Under the pieces are notes generated by a model, which worked only from the letters and a program-made list of their open reading frames with translations, did not search any database and was not told where the DNA came from. From Sphingobacteriaceae bacterium UBA6709 (GTDB taxonomy: Bacteria > Bacteroidota > Bacteroidia > Sphingobacteriales > Sphingobacteriaceae): DNA of 43,980 nucleotides. The translations under genes were made by a program, and so were the position numbers. The stretch spans positions 1-43,980 of the forward strand of contig DKIV01000038.1 of assembly GCA_002454425.1 (NCBI GenBank), read 5' to 3'. Shown here piece after piece: positions 43,533 to 43,980 of the stretch (positions within the stretch are counted from its first letter, which is position 1; every line of letters begins with the position of its first letter).

Positions 43533-43540
43533 CAAATATA
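43533..43540 (-). promoter_or_regulatory. Bacteroidota -7 box for the M1 peptidase gene
   Basis: The minus strand reads TATATTTG, a full TAnnTTTG match. Transcription would start near 43527, leaving a leader of about 95 nt before the ATG at 43430. Confidence 0.5.
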
Positions 43541-43980
43541 TGCTAAAGGCAAGAATTCAGGGGGAGAAAAAATACCATTCTGATCATTTCTTATCCGCGA
43601 ACTTATCCTGATGAACTTATCGTCAGGGAGATCTCTAATGTCAGGATTCCCTCTATTCATTTAGCGCCTATTCCTGTGAGTCTTCCCTGCCCGACCTGAA
43701 AAACAGTCCACAGATTAAAGTTTAAATTTTAAACTATTAGTATAATCACTACGATCGCCAACGCACAACACACGATAACAAATTTATTATCAATGTATTG
43801 AGAAACCACACCGCGTCTGTTAAAAAACTTTCTTAAATATTTATAATACTTACCAATACTGACTCAAATCTGAAATTGCTCCTCCTCCCGCTACGGCACC
43901 CCTCGCCTGAACAGCTGCACCCTACCTGTTTCGAGTCTGACTCGAGACTGCTTCGCACCAGACAGCACTGGTCATCGACA
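43541..43980. other. 440-nt right edge without a recognised gene
   Basis: No gene is recognised. It holds an 8-bp AT palindrome AGTTTAAA/TTTAAACT (43719-43735) and, in the last 110 nt, a shift to GC-rich DNA with a 7-bp palindrome TCGAGTC/GACTCGA (43931-43945). Frames on both strands stay open to the window end, but no start or family is visible; a gene may begin beyond the edge. Confidence 0.5.

Noticed and set aside
43431..43535. 35-residue N-terminal extension of the M1 peptidase
   Set aside because: It would bury the signal peptide inside the protein, and the -7 box at 43540-43533 puts the transcript start downstream of it.
43870..43980. A structured RNA (SRP, 6S or tRNA) at the right edge
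   Set aside because: None of the conserved core sequences of these RNAs could be found on either strand.

Overview
The window looks like a chromosomal segment of a Bacteroidota bacterium, most likely of the Sphingobacteriaceae (Pedobacter/Mucilaginibacter-like; this family-level call is inference). The evidence is the protein set (PorP/SprF, a PorE-like OmpA protein, a gliding-motility type C-terminal domain, a BFN/DUF151 protein with a UVR tail) and repeated TAnnTTTG -7 boxes, the Bacteroidota sigma-70 promoter signature, in front of several genes. No tRNA, rRNA, IS element or CRISPR array is visible.

Region 1 (1-20548) is mostly housekeeping. A minus-strand operon carries dihydroorotase (interrupted by an in-frame TAG), an S66 LD-carboxypeptidase and an M14 carboxypeptidase. 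Next come a PhoB-like response regulator without a kinase, gatB with a TlpA-like lipoprotein, and recQ-kdsA. Divergent from recQ are kdsD and a mannose-1-phosphate guanylyltransferase. Then follow rlmB, dnaB (with a DnaA box and a nearly leaderless promoter), chrA with a TPR protein, the BFN nuclease-like protein, a CNT nucleoside transporter and citrate synthase. Strong palindromic bidirectional terminators separate most convergent pairs.

Region 2 (20996-41520) is a large surface-polysaccharide locus. It starts with a stand-alone receiver protein and a phosphoglycosyl transferase whose N-terminus is a degenerate receiver domain. A minus-strand three-gene T9SS cassette follows: an L-type-lectin-like adhesin with a type B sorting domain, PorP/SprF, and a PorE-like TPR/PD40/OmpA protein. 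Divergent from it runs the main exopolysaccharide operon: a half-length TolC-like protein, a Wzz/Wzc-like co-polymerase with an eroded kinase, a membrane GT2, an unlisted 40-residue membrane peptide, a Wzy-like polymerase and two GT-B glycosyltransferases. A second operon runs toward it from the right: two GT2 enzymes, an unrecognised protein, a Wzx-type flippase and a GT11 fucosyltransferase. The two operons meet stop to stop with 7 nt between them. This has the parts of a Wzx/Wzy-type pathway. GDP-mannose from the guanylyltransferase in region 1 could be the precursor of GDP-fucose for the GT11 enzyme, although the converting enzymes are not here.

Region 3 (41521-43980) holds an M1 aminopeptidase-like secreted protein and a gene-poor right edge.

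Most worth a second look: the receiver/pseudo-receiver priming transferase pair, the half TolC with a kinase-dead-looking co-polymerase, the small coupled membrane peptide, the structured leader before the exopolysaccharide operon, and the amber codon in pyrC.
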